From Candidatus Poribacteria bacterium (GTDB lineage: Bacteria; Abyssobacteria; SURF-5): a DNA stretch of 13,774 bases. Made by a program: the position numbers and the translations under genes. Shown here in pieces: positions 7,461 through 13,774 of this stretch. Positions within the stretch are counted from its first letter, which is position 1. The number at the start of each line of letters is the position of its first letter. The DNA lies in contig JACRIR010000231.1 in the NCBI GenBank assembly GCA_016215705.1, positions 1 to 13,774 of the forward strand, in the 5' to 3' direction. Under the pieces are notes generated by a model that searched no databases, had not been told where the DNA came from, and was given only the letters and a program-made list of their open reading frames with translations.

Positions 7461-8234
7461 ATGCAATACCTATTTGGCGATTCCGACGCGGCGGCGCAGC
7501 GCCTGAAGTTGGTCGCAGATGTTTTTGCCGGGACCACGAGAAGCTTTGTTCTCGATACGGTTATCGAAAAGCCTGATATCTTGGCGGACTTGGGATGTGG
7601 ACCCGGACACACTACGCGCCTCCTCGCAGAAACACTTCGGTGCGCACGCACAATCGGCTTAGATAACTCCGAACATTTCCTCTCGCTTGCTCGACAATCT
7701 GCGCAGGGCGGCGTTTCGTTCTTGTTCCATGACGTCTCATCTGTTCCCTTTCCCATGGAACAGGGCGACCTCTTATATTGCCGATTCCTGTTGAGTCATT
7801 TGAAGCATCCCCGGGCTCTCCTAAGCCGGTGGATGACACAATTGAAACAGGGAGGCCTCCTTCTAATTGAGGAGGTGGAGTGGATTCACACACAAAACGA
7901 CGACTTCGCCCTGTATCTCAGTATTGTGGAGGCTATGCTGCAAGACCAATCCGCAGAGTTGTATGTTGGTCGGGAACTTGATCGTCTGCGAGATAGCGAA
8001 ACGATGGGACGGCGAATAAGTCAAGTGGGCCGTTTGCGGGTATCGTATGATGACGCCGCAACGATGTTTTGCCTCAACATGCAAACGTGGAAACATCAGC
8101 CTTTTGTCCGCTCGAACTACTCCTTTTCCGCAATTACCAAACTGGAGGACGCTTTGAGGACTCTCAGCATGAAGAAGAGCGGCAAATCAGAAATTGAGTG
8201 GGGGCTGCGGCAGATCGTATTTGAACGAATATAG
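7461..8234 (+). CDS. Class I SAM-dependent methyltransferase
   Basis: This 257-residue protein has a Rossmann-type SAM site: ILADLGCGPGHTTRLLA (40-56, motif I), TIGLDNSEHF (64-73, with the acidic residue Asp68 that binds the ribose), FLFHDVSSVPFP (87-98) and DLLYCRFLLSHL (103-114, motif IV region). GGLLLIEEVEW (131-141) follows as the next strand. The C-terminal 110 residues carry no motif I know and probably hold substrate specificity. GAGGTG precedes the ATG by four bases. It is the first gene after the hairpin at 7243-7271 and lies 77 bases before the 157-residue gene. The substrate (small molecule or macromolecule) cannot be named. Confidence 0.83.
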   Translation: MQYLFGDSDAAAQRLKLVADVFAGTTRSFVLDTVIEKPDILADLGCGPGHTTRLLAETLRCARTIGLDNSEHFLSLARQSAQGGVSFLFHDVSSVPFPMEQGDLLYCRFLLSHLKHPRALLSRWMTQLKQGGLLLIEEVEWIHTQNDDFALYLSIVEAMLQDQSAELYVGRELDRLRDSETMGRRISQVGRLRVSYDDAATMFCLNMQTWKHQPFVRSNYSFSAITKLEDALRTLSMKKSGKSEIEWGLRQIVFERI

Positions 8235-8311
8235 AACCATCAGTAGGAGAATGATGCTGGGGGAATTGACATCGATTCATTCGGGCGACAACACCGAGGA
8301 GGCTTTCTAAA

Positions 8312-8785
8312 ATGACTGCTCGAGTCCCGAAAGTGAACCTCGAACACCAGGCGAACGGAGGCATCCTGCGATATCTCCGCAGCGGTTCGAAGGGCCATTC
8401 TCAACCAAGCGCAGCGCCGGAGGACATCCAGAATCCCTACTACGATCTCGGAACACATCCTGAGATCGTGGCGCGCATCTGGGATGAAATCACCGTCAAG
8501 CTGACGACGGACTGCCGTTGCGTGGTATATGGAGCGCCGGCGCTCGTTCACCCTGAATCAGGCATCATCTTCGGTTTCGCGGGTGGCACGCAGACTTATG
8601 CGCTCCGGCTCCCGGAGCCAGAGCGCCGGGAAGCCATCCGAAAAGGCGCCGAGCAAGTTCATACGTACATGGACGGCTCCAAGCTGGACCTCAAAGATTT
8701 TGGCAAAGAGTGGGTCTTCGGCGGATGGTTCGATATCGAAGCCGAATGGTGCCTGGCGGCATACGAATTTGCCGGCAATCCATAG
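8312..8785 (+). CDS. Conserved uncharacterised 157-residue protein
   Basis: No named domain is recognised. The sequence has the look of a conserved soluble family: NPYYDLGTHPEIVARIWDEI (41-60), CRCVVYGAPALVHPESGIIF (68-87), GFAGGTQTYALRLP (88-101), then LDLKDFGKEWVFGGWF (125-140) and AEWCLAAYEFAG (144-155). I recall similar proteins with GTHPdvvxrlWDEL and FAGGTxTYALRLP blocks in diverse bacteria, without known function. There is no signal peptide and no membrane segment. GGAGG stands nine bases before the ATG. It sits between the methyltransferase and the radical SAM pair, with a 120-base gap on its right that contains a small hairpin, so membership in the same operon is likely but unproven. 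Confidence 0.75.
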   Translation: MTARVPKVNLEHQANGGILRYLRSGSKGHSQPSAAPEDIQNPYYDLGTHPEIVARIWDEITVKLTTDCRCVVYGAPALVHPESGIIFGFAGGTQTYALRLPEPERREAIRKGAEQVHTYMDGSKLDLKDFGKEWVFGGWFDIEAEWCLAAYEFAGNP

Positions 8786-8870
8786 CAAATCGCTACGCGA
8801 TAAGTCGTGGCGCCAAGTAACCGACAATGCGAAAGAAAACTCTGAATCAGTGTCTGGTTGCATCAACGTG

Positions 8871-8889
8871 CGACCGGATTCTCCGGTCG
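8871..8889 (+). terminator. Small perfect hairpin before the radical SAM pair
   Basis: CGACCGGA (8871-8878) pairs fully with TCCGGTCG (8882-8889) around a TTC loop and is followed by TCTTTCG, a short imperfect T-rich stretch. It lies 20 bases before the first radical SAM start and could act as a weak terminator or attenuator, or limit access to the start codon. Confidence 0.35.
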
Positions 8890-8908
8890 TCTTTCGTGAA
8901 TCGAAGTG

Positions 8909-10183
8909 ATGAAGAAGATTTGGAAACCGGTTCTGCATAAAGCCATTACGGGGCAATGGCGCAGGTTTCTCATGAAGAAGATGCCTGCTCCATATCCGGG
9001 AAAGATGAAGAATCCCGGCCTGTACCTGCATGTACCTTTTTGCGAAAAGCTTTGCCCGTTTTGTCCGTACAACCGGGAAAAGTACGACACGGATAAGTAC
9101 GCGGAATATGAGAAATCGGTCCACAAAGAGATCAACCTTTACGCAAAGAACGTTCCCTCGCAGAAATACGTGTCGCTTTACATAGGTGGGGGAACTCCGA
9201 CAATCAACGTTCCGGGACTGGTTCGGATCATCCAACACATGAAAGCTTCTTTTGCGCTCGATGATTGCGATATATGTGTCGAATTTCACCCTTCCCATAT
9301 GGAAGAAGATTGCCTTAGAGCTTTGAAGCAGACGGGCGTAACACTTATATCCATCGGAGTAGAATCAACGAATGATGATCTTCTCAAGAGGCTCGGCAGA
9401 AACCATGACGGAAAGACGGCCTTGGAGTCCGTCCGGCGAGCGGTTTCCATGGGCTTCAGGTCAGTAAATGTCGATCTGATGTTTGTGCTTCCCGGCCAGA
9501 CTCTGGAACAACTCGACGAAGACCTGACGAGAATGTTGGGGGCCGGAATAGACCAGATATCAACGTACCCGATTTTCGGATTTCCTTATAGCGAGATGGG
9601 AATGGAGCAAGGAATCAGGGGAATAAGACGCCCTGATGAAGCCCTCATTCGAACCATGTTTGATCTCATCGCCATCAGATCACGCGAGTCCGGATTTGAG
9701 CGATGCGCAGTTTGGTCATTTCTGAAACCGAGTAGAAAGAAGTTCAGTTCCATAACCCGACACCATTACCTCGGTTTTGGCCCCAGCGCCGCGTCAATGA
9801 TCGGCGACCACTTCTATGTCAACACATTCTCCGTAAATGAATACGTGGAGGCTTTAAGTCACGGGCGCCCTGTGGCCCTTGTAATGGAAGTCCCCAAACG
9901 AATAGAAATGGCCTATTGGTTGTATTGGCGAGTCTATGAAATGCGCATTCCGAATGAAGAGTTTTCCGTCTTGTTTGAACAAGAACTTGAAGAAGTATTC
10001 GGCAGACTCATGCTTATCCCACGGGCGCTTTCTATGGCGGAGAAAAACGGACACGGATATGTCATAACCGAAGCCGGCGCATACTGGATTCATCGGATAC
10101 AAAATGAATATTCTCTGAACTACATCAATAGGCTGTGGGGAAGGTGCCGGGCAACACCGTGGCCGAACGAGGTTATCCTTTAG
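8909..10183 (+). CDS. HemN/HemW-like radical SAM protein
   Basis: The 424-residue protein has YLHVPFCEKLCPFCPYN (residues 39-55 when 8909 is the start), a CX3CX2C site for the radical-SAM [4Fe-4S] cluster, then YIGGGTPT (91-98) for SAM binding, SIGVESTNDDLLKRLGR, NVDLMFVLPGQT and DQISTYPIFGFPYSEMG, all hallmarks of the coproporphyrinogen-dehydrogenase-like family. HYLGFGPSAASM (about 285-296) parallels the YLGxGxGAxS region of HemW. The heme-binding HNxxYW motif of HemW is not seen, and the fourth cysteine of HemN (CX3CX2CXC) is a tyrosine, so neither classical function is safe. ATG 8909 is directly preceded by an in-frame GTG (8906), an alternative start; no good ribosome binding site is present. 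An ATG at 8972 is also possible. Four bases separate its stop from the next radical SAM gene. Confidence 0.83.
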   Translation: MKKIWKPVLHKAITGQWRRFLMKKMPAPYPGKMKNPGLYLHVPFCEKLCPFCPYNREKYDTDKYAEYEKSVHKEINLYAKNVPSQKYVSLYIGGGTPTINVPGLVRIIQHMKASFALDDCDICVEFHPSHMEEDCLRALKQTGVTLISIGVESTNDDLLKRLGRNHDGKTALESVRRAVSMGFRSVNVDLMFVLPGQTLEQLDEDLTRMLGAGIDQISTYPIFGFPYSEMGMEQGIRGIRRPDEALIRTMFDLIAIRSRESGFERCAVWSFLKPSRKKFSSITRHHYLGFGPSAASMIGDHFYVNTFSVNEYVEALSHGRPVALVMEVPKRIEMAYWLYWRVYEMRIPNEEFSVLFEQELEEVFGRLMLIPRALSMAEKNGHGYVITEAGAYWIHRIQNEYSLNYINRLWGRCRATPWPNEVIL

Positions 10184-10187
10184 CAAA

Positions 10188-11075
10188 ATGAGACTTAAAG
10201 AATTGATCAGCCACGTGGATTACGCAGTCAGGACTCTGGTTCTCAGGAAGCGAATCCCATACATGATAGGGATCATCCTGACGGACAAGTGCAATCTGAA
10301 CTGTGTCCATTGCCTGGGAAAGAATAAGGGGCAAGTGCATTGCGCATATGATGAGGCCGCAGCAGCGATGCAAGAAGCCTTCTCTCGCGGAAACCGATAC
10401 GTTTACTTTTCCGGCGGCGAACCACACCTATGGAAAGACACGGGACATACGCTCGGCGACCTGATCAGCCTGGCAAAAGACATCGGGTTCTTTGACGTGT
10501 TCGTGGCGACCAACGGAACGCATCCGCTAACCCGCAAAGATTGTCTGTACTATATCAGTATCGACGGCGTCCCCGAAGTGCACGATGAAATTCGCGGCGA
10601 ATCTTTCAGGGCCATCATGAAGAATATCGAGGATTCTCCCAGCCGCCGTATTTATGTTACCATCACCATCACAAAACGAAACCATTTGATTCTTGAGGAG
10701 TTTGCGAGAGACATCGCAGAAATCGGGAAGGTCAGAGGTATTTTGATCAATTTCTTCACAGGGGACGACTATCACGTAGAAGACCATGGGCTTTCCCCGG
10801 ACGAGAAAAGCAGGGTAATCGACTCACTCATAAAACTCAAGCATGAAGGACTCCCGTTTGAGATTTCCTATTCGGCGCTTGAAGCAATTCGCAAGAACGA
10901 CTGGAAAAGGCCCATTGCATCGCTCGAGTTGTTCTTGAACGGAAGGGTATATACGTGTTGCCGCGACTACGGTCAGCAGGAAATATGCAATAATTGCGGC
11001 TACGGAGAGTGCGTCGAAATATCGCAAATCCTCAAACTGAGGCCCGATGCCCTCATGAGAGTCTTCAGGACTTGA
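10188..11075 (+). CDS. Radical SAM protein with cysteine-rich C-terminus
   Basis: The 295-residue protein has the cluster motif CNLNCVHC (35-42), SGGEPHLW (75-82), VATNGTH (106-112) and SIDGVPEVHDEIRG (124-137), the normal order of MoaA/PqqE/HpnH-type radical SAM enzymes. The C-terminus (residues 257-275) has Cys257, Cys258, Cys267, Cys270 and Cys275 in the pattern CC-x8-C-x2-C-x4-C, which could bind an auxiliary Fe-S cluster in the manner of SPASM or twitch domains, though the spacing is not the standard one. The start is four bases after the stop of the preceding radical SAM gene and has no clear ribosome binding site, so translational coupling is likely. A hairpin with T-rich sequence follows the stop. 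The substrate is unknown; no precursor peptide of a RiPP system was convincingly found. Confidence 0.83.
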   Translation: MRLKELISHVDYAVRTLVLRKRIPYMIGIILTDKCNLNCVHCLGKNKGQVHCAYDEAAAAMQEAFSRGNRYVYFSGGEPHLWKDTGHTLGDLISLAKDIGFFDVFVATNGTHPLTRKDCLYYISIDGVPEVHDEIRGESFRAIMKNIEDSPSRRIYVTITITKRNHLILEEFARDIAEIGKVRGILINFFTGDDYHVEDHGLSPDEKSRVIDSLIKLKHEGLPFEISYSALEAIRKNDWKRPIASLELFLNGRVYTCCRDYGQQEICNNCGYGECVEISQILKLRPDALMRVFRT

Positions 11076-11120
11076 GAGAAAAGAATGCCTCTTTGCAGTT
11101 CTCTCTGTTTGCTTGTTTTT
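11074..11120 (+). terminator. Candidate terminator after the radical SAM pair
   Basis: GAGAGAA (11074-11080) pairs with TTCTCTC (11099-11105), with a possible inner AAGA/TCTT pairing, followed by TGTTTGCTTGTTTTTT. The stem is AT/GA-rich and the T6 run is about ten bases away, so this is only a plausible intrinsic terminator. Confidence 0.35.
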
Positions 11121-11178
11121 TCCGGCTCGCGGCCCGGAGAGATCAAAAAAGCCGATAAAGGAAAGTATCTCTTTCGTG

Positions 11179-11262
11179 ATGGACAATAGATTGCTGGGTG
11201 TATGCGGTCTTTATTGCGGCGCATGTTATCATTACCGCAGACTCGAGACAGAGAGCGCCTGA
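11179..11262 (+). pseudogene. DUF3795 N-terminal fragment, disrupted
   Basis: From ATG 11179 the frame encodes 27 residues with VCGLYCGACYHYR before a TGA at 11260-11262. CGLYCGAC (CX3CX2C) is the hallmark start of DUF3795 proteins, which normally run to roughly 80-150 residues with several more cysteine pairs. In the neighbouring frame the sequence continues as APEPCEHGCHKVMRKG without a stop and runs directly into the QueG-like gene, so a one-base shift followed by a deletion is one reading. A short genuine peptide is less likely. It is a diverged paralog of the intact DUF3795 gene at 12052 (about 8 of the first 16 positions identical), not a recent copy. Confidence 0.5.
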
Positions 11263-11308
11263 ACCATGCGAACACGGATGCCATAAGGTCATGAGAAAGG
11301 GGATTTCG

Positions 11309-12016
11309 ATGATTGACTCGAAACTTGTGAAAGAAACTGTTAAGGCTCTCGGCGCCGACCTTTGTGGCGTCGCGCCCGTGGAGAGATTCGGCGGAGCCCC
11401 TGAGGGATTTCACCCAACTGACATTTGGAGCTCCTGCAAATCGGTGATCGTGTTTGCGAAAAAGTTGCCTTCGCAATCGCTTTTCGCCGATAACTGCATT
11501 CCCTACACCTTCGTGAACACCATGCTGACACAGGAAGTTGACTGGCTTATCATAGAGATATCTCTGAAACTGGAAGCAATGGGCATTGCGAACGTTCCCA
11601 TCCCGTCGGATGACCCCTATTTACACTGGGAAGCCGACCGCTCATACGGCAGGGCGATATTGTCAATGAAACACGCGGGCTATCTCGCCGGCCTGGGAGT
11701 ACTCGGGAAAAACACGCTCCTCATCAACGGAGACTACGGGAATATGATCCAGATCGGCGCTGTGTTGGTGGCCGCAGAACTGGAGCCGGATCCGATTGCG
11801 ACATACGAAGCATGCATGGCGGACTGCATACTTTGTCTTGATTCGTGCCCGGCGCAAGCGCTCGACGGCGTGACAGTAAATCAGCAACTGTGCAGGCCGC
11901 TGTCGAATTATAAAACGGAGAAGGGCTACATCCTCAAGAAGTGTTACGAGTGCCGAAAGGTCTGCCCGAATGCGCTGGGCATAGTAGGCGAAAGGCGAAG
12001 GAGCACACAAACGTGA
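11309..12016 (+). CDS. QueG-like double [4Fe-4S] cluster protein
   Basis: I place the start at ATG 11309 (AAAGGGGA just upstream), giving 235 residues; the frame is open back to 11198, but the extra part overlaps the DUF3795 remnant. The protein resembles epoxyqueuosine reductase (COG1600): ALGADLCGVAPVERF (13-27), SCKSVIVFAKKLP (42-54), GLGVLGKNTLLINGDYGN (128-145), then two cluster motifs, CMADCILCLDSCP (169-181) and CYECRKVCP (212-220), with Cys195 between them, eight cysteines in all. That suits two [4Fe-4S] clusters. True QueG reduces epoxyqueuosine in tRNA with cobalamin and is longer (about 300-380 residues); this protein lacks the C-terminal part and shows no tRNA-binding tail, so a different redox role is equally possible. 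It is followed after 35 bases by an intact DUF3795 gene. Confidence 0.78.
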   Translation: MIDSKLVKETVKALGADLCGVAPVERFGGAPEGFHPTDIWSSCKSVIVFAKKLPSQSLFADNCIPYTFVNTMLTQEVDWLIIEISLKLEAMGIANVPIPSDDPYLHWEADRSYGRAILSMKHAGYLAGLGVLGKNTLLINGDYGNMIQIGAVLVAAELEPDPIATYEACMADCILCLDSCPAQALDGVTVNQQLCRPLSNYKTEKGYILKKCYECRKVCPNALGIVGERRRSTQT

Positions 12017-12051
12017 CAGCGGTTTGGTTGCTTCAGGATGGAGGTATCGAA

Positions 12052-12357
12052 ATGACTGACAAGAATTTGGCGGCGGCATGCGGGTTAGACTGCGGCTCTT
12101 GCGAACAGCTCGGGAAATCGTGCGCCGGGTGTGGCGGCGTGAAGGGCAAGCCTTTCTGGACAGCTCATGCGGGAGTCGAAACTTGTCCTCTGTACGATTG
12201 CTGTGTGAACCAGAGGCAGCTTGAGCACTGCGGCCGGTGTGATGAGCTTCCTTGTAAGATGTTCAACGAGTTCTATGACCCGGCCCTCAGCCCGGAAGAG
12301 GCACAGAAATCGATCCGTTCCCGCATAGAAGCGCTCAGGAAGAGGGGACATATCTGA
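12052..12357 (+). CDS. DUF3795 cysteine-rich small protein
   Basis: The start is ATG 12052, supported by GGAGGT six bases upstream; the open frame extends further back, but there it overlaps the QueG-like gene. The 101-residue product has eleven cysteines: CGLDCGSC (10-17), CAGC (24-27), Cys45, Cys50, Cys51, CGRC (60-63) and Cys68. CGLDCGSC and LPCKMFNEFYDP match the DUF3795 family, whose members are thought to bind metal or Fe-S clusters; no function is established to my knowledge. The C-terminal 30 residues form a basic, helix-like tail. It probably shares a transcript with the QueG-like gene 35 bases upstream, suggesting a linked redox or metal-related job. Confidence 0.82.
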   Translation: MTDKNLAAACGLDCGSCEQLGKSCAGCGGVKGKPFWTAHAGVETCPLYDCCVNQRQLEHCGRCDELPCKMFNEFYDPALSPEEAQKSIRSRIEALRKRGHI

Positions 12358-12394
12358 ACGGTGTGTCGCCCAGATATCCTGGCTGCGAGAAACA

Positions 12395-12422
12395 TGGATT
12401 CCCGCTTTCGCAGGAATGACAA
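12395..12422. repeat. Dispersed TGGATTCCCGCTTTCGC-type repeat
   Basis: TGGATTCCCGCTTTCGCAGG followed by AATGACAA matches a widespread bacterial intergenic repeat whose reverse strand reads as the familiar IPAKAGIH peptide. The inner part is a palindrome: 12398-12405 pairs with 12410-12417 except for one C-A mismatch, with a TTTC loop. It lies 37 bases after the DUF3795 stop codon and could act as a transcript end. The rest of the gap 12358-12644 holds the promoter listed next and no gene I can support. Confidence 0.65.
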
Positions 12423-12526
12423 AGACCCGTGAATCCTCCGACAATCATGCCCCCATGTGGTAGGAAACTCACAGGGATTCATTTGGGCAACACCCCGTGA
12501 ACAGTCTCCGCCGGAACAGTTCTTCG

Positions 12527-12556
12527 TTGACTATCGACTCTCCTCCCGAATAGAAT
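12527..12556 (+). promoter_or_regulatory. Candidate sigma70 promoter for the GDPD/amidohydrolase pair
   Basis: TTGACT (12527-12532) and TAGAAT (12551-12556), each five of six consensus positions, lie 18 bases apart. Transcription would begin near 12563, about 80 bases before the preferred GDPD start at 12645. This agrees with a new transcription unit after the repeat at 12395-12422. Confidence 0.5.
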
Positions 12557-12644
12557 ACACGCGATATGAACACGCCCGAATTTGCAGAACCGGGATGGAA
12601 TCCGAAAGGAAGGCTGCGCCAAAGGAGCAGGAGCGATACACTTC

Positions 12645-13451
12645 ATGAAAACAAGATTCTTTAGTGGGCCGAAGCCAAGGATGTTCGGACACCGAGGCTC
12701 GAGCGGCAACGCGCCCGAAAACACGCTGACCGCCTTCGAGATGGCCGTCGAGGCGGGCGCAGATATTCTCGAGATGGACGTCTATGCGACCCGCGATGGA
12801 CACATTGTCGTCATGCACGATCAAATGCTCGAAAGCACGACGAACGGCGCAGGGCCGGTCTCGTCCATAACCCTTGCGGATTTGAAGCAATTGGATGCGG
12901 GCTATCGGTTCACGCCCGATAAGGGCAAGACGTTTCCATTCCGGAGCAAGGGAATTCGAGTGCCGACTCTGCGCGAGGTCATAGATCGGTTCCCGGATAT
13001 CCCGTTTAATATCGAAGTGAAACAGAATGAACCGAGGATCGAGCGGGCAACCTTCGAGCTGCTCAAGGAACTCGGCCATGCGGAAATAACGCTGTTGGCT
13101 TCTGAACACGATTTCATAATGGAGAGGATACGTCAACTCGACGCGGACATTCCGACTAATTTTTGTTCGAGCGAGGCGCTCGAATTCCTCCAGCGGCTGC
13201 ACCAGGACAAATGGCGTGATTATGATCCACTGGGAGACGCGCTCCAGATTCCCGAGGAGTATTACGACATTCCGGTGTTGACGCCGGCATTGGTGGAAGC
13301 CGCCCACCGCCTCGGCATCGAGGTCCACGCCTGGACGATAAACGAAGAAGCGGACATTCGCAGGCTGTTGGAAATGGGCGTTGACGGAATAATGACGGAC
13401 TATCCGGAACGGCTTGCTAAGGTTGTCCGAGGAATGGGACAGCGACTCTGA
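12645..13451 (+). CDS. Glycerophosphodiester phosphodiesterase
   Basis: I prefer ATG 12645 (AGGAG eleven bases upstream), giving 268 residues; the frame is open to 12582, but the extra 21 residues are not family-like. GDPD hallmarks are in order: FGHRGSSGNAPENTLTAF (14-31, catalytic His16-Arg17 and Glu25-Asn26-Thr27), EMDVYATRDGHIVVMHD (43-59, metal ligands Glu43 and Asp45 and catalytic His58), PFNIEVKQ (120-127, Glu124 as metal ligand) and AWTINEEADIRRLLEMGVDG (229-248), ending GIMTDYPERL. The enzyme hydrolyses glycerophosphodiesters from phospholipid turnover to glycerol-3-phosphate and an alcohol, using divalent metal. There is no signal peptide, so it is probably cytoplasmic. Length is normal for the family. 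An amidohydrolase gene starts 19 bases after its stop, so the two likely form one operon. Confidence 0.92.
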   Translation: MKTRFFSGPKPRMFGHRGSSGNAPENTLTAFEMAVEAGADILEMDVYATRDGHIVVMHDQMLESTTNGAGPVSSITLADLKQLDAGYRFTPDKGKTFPFRSKGIRVPTLREVIDRFPDIPFNIEVKQNEPRIERATFELLKELGHAEITLLASEHDFIMERIRQLDADIPTNFCSSEALEFLQRLHQDKWRDYDPLGDALQIPEEYYDIPVLTPALVEAAHRLGIEVHAWTINEEADIRRLLEMGVDGIMTDYPERLAKVVRGMGQRL

Positions 13452-13470
13452 GACGAAAGGAGTTTTTTCG

Positions 13471-13774
13471 ATGATAGTCGATGCGCACGTTCACTTAAAC
13501 GATGACAACTGGAGACCGAAGGCTTTTAAGACCGGACTCGGACGGATTATCTCGGCGAGTCTCGCAAAGTATACCGGCGAATTCGGCGACCCCGACGATC
13601 TCGTAAGAGGCGCAGATGACCAACTGACTGACCCGACCGGCGAACTCCTCATCGCGGACATGGATGAAGCAGGGGTGGACGTGTCGGTCATTACTACGGT
13701 AGATTACGCCATGGGCGCCGACGAGCCCTGCTCGGGAACACCGGACTGCGCGCCAATATCCGATGTGAACCGCA
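13471..13774 (+). CDS. Amidohydrolase-2 family metal-dependent hydrolase, partial (5' part)
   Basis: The ATG at 13471 is preceded by AAAGGAG with eight bases between, and the frame is open to the window end (101 codons). The N-terminus MIVDAHVHL carries the HxH metal motif (residues 6 and 8) at the first strand of the amidohydrolase TIM barrel, and IADMDEAGVDVSVITT (72-87) is the typical second-strand region of the amidohydrolase-2 (PF04909) group, which includes decarboxylases and hydrolases such as the ACMSD relatives. Catalytic residues further on are outside the window, so the reaction cannot be named. It follows the GDPD gene closely on the same strand. Confidence 0.83.
   Translation, partial: MIVDAHVHLNDDNWRPKAFKTGLGRIISASLAKYTGEFGDPDDLVRGADDQLTDPTGELLIADMDEAGVDVSVITTVDYAMGADEPCSGTPDCAPISDVNR

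Noticed and set aside
8268-8311. TTGACA just upstream of the 157-residue gene considered as a promoter
   Set aside because: No acceptable -10 box at 16-18 bases downstream.
8558-9298. Minus-strand open frame of 246 codons across the 157-residue gene and the first radical SAM gene
   Set aside because: It overlaps two plus-strand genes with clear motifs and start signals; no motif of its own.
11198-11308. Upstream extension of the QueG-like gene
   Set aside because: These 37 codons overlap the DUF3795 remnant in another frame and lack a ribosome binding site, while ATG 11309 has AAAGGGGA just upstream.
12531-13328. Minus-strand open frame of 265 codons opposite the GDPD gene
   Set aside because: The GDPD motifs on the plus strand are complete and in order; this is an antisense shadow.

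Overview
The window is a bacterial chromosomal segment of middling GC content with protein-coding genes on both strands. I see no rRNA, tRNA, CRISPR array or intact transposase gene. The Fe-S enzyme content (two radical SAM proteins, a QueG-like double-cluster protein, a cysteine-rich DUF3795 protein), a LarA-type nickel racemase and several dispersed palindromic repeats in the gaps suggest an anaerobic or facultatively anaerobic bacterium, plausibly from a poorly cultivated lineage. The phylum cannot be assigned from the sequence alone.

Left part (1-4140) is read from the minus strand. In transcription order it holds a LarA-family racemase (4140-2806), a 195-bp gap with degenerate C-rich/G-rich palindromes, a 493-residue unrecognised membrane protein (2610-1129), a gap filled almost entirely by a nested inverted-repeat element (1000-1127), and an M14 zinc carboxypeptidase-like protein (983-1) cut by the window edge.

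From 4373 on, all genes are on the plus strand. An MFS carboxylate-type transporter is divergent from larA and has a good sigma70-type promoter. It is followed by a heptamer tandem repeat and an FAD-dependent phytoene-desaturase/RetSat-like oxidoreductase with a strong hairpin after it. The next block is a SAM methyltransferase, a 157-residue conserved but uncharacterised protein, a HemN/HemW-like radical SAM protein and, four bases later, a second radical SAM protein with a cysteine-rich C-terminus. After that come a broken DUF3795 start, a QueG-like Fe-S protein and an intact DUF3795 protein. The window closes with a glycerophosphodiester phosphodiesterase, preceded by a candidate promoter, and the first third of an amidohydrolase.

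Working relations are mostly inference. LarA and the MFS transporter may handle uptake and racemisation of lactate or another 2-hydroxyacid. The two radical SAM genes almost certainly form a transcriptional and translational unit, possibly with the 157-residue protein, and are the best candidate for an undescribed pathway. The QueG-like and DUF3795 genes form a second Fe-S pair. Four different dispersed repeat families occupy four of the intergenic gaps.
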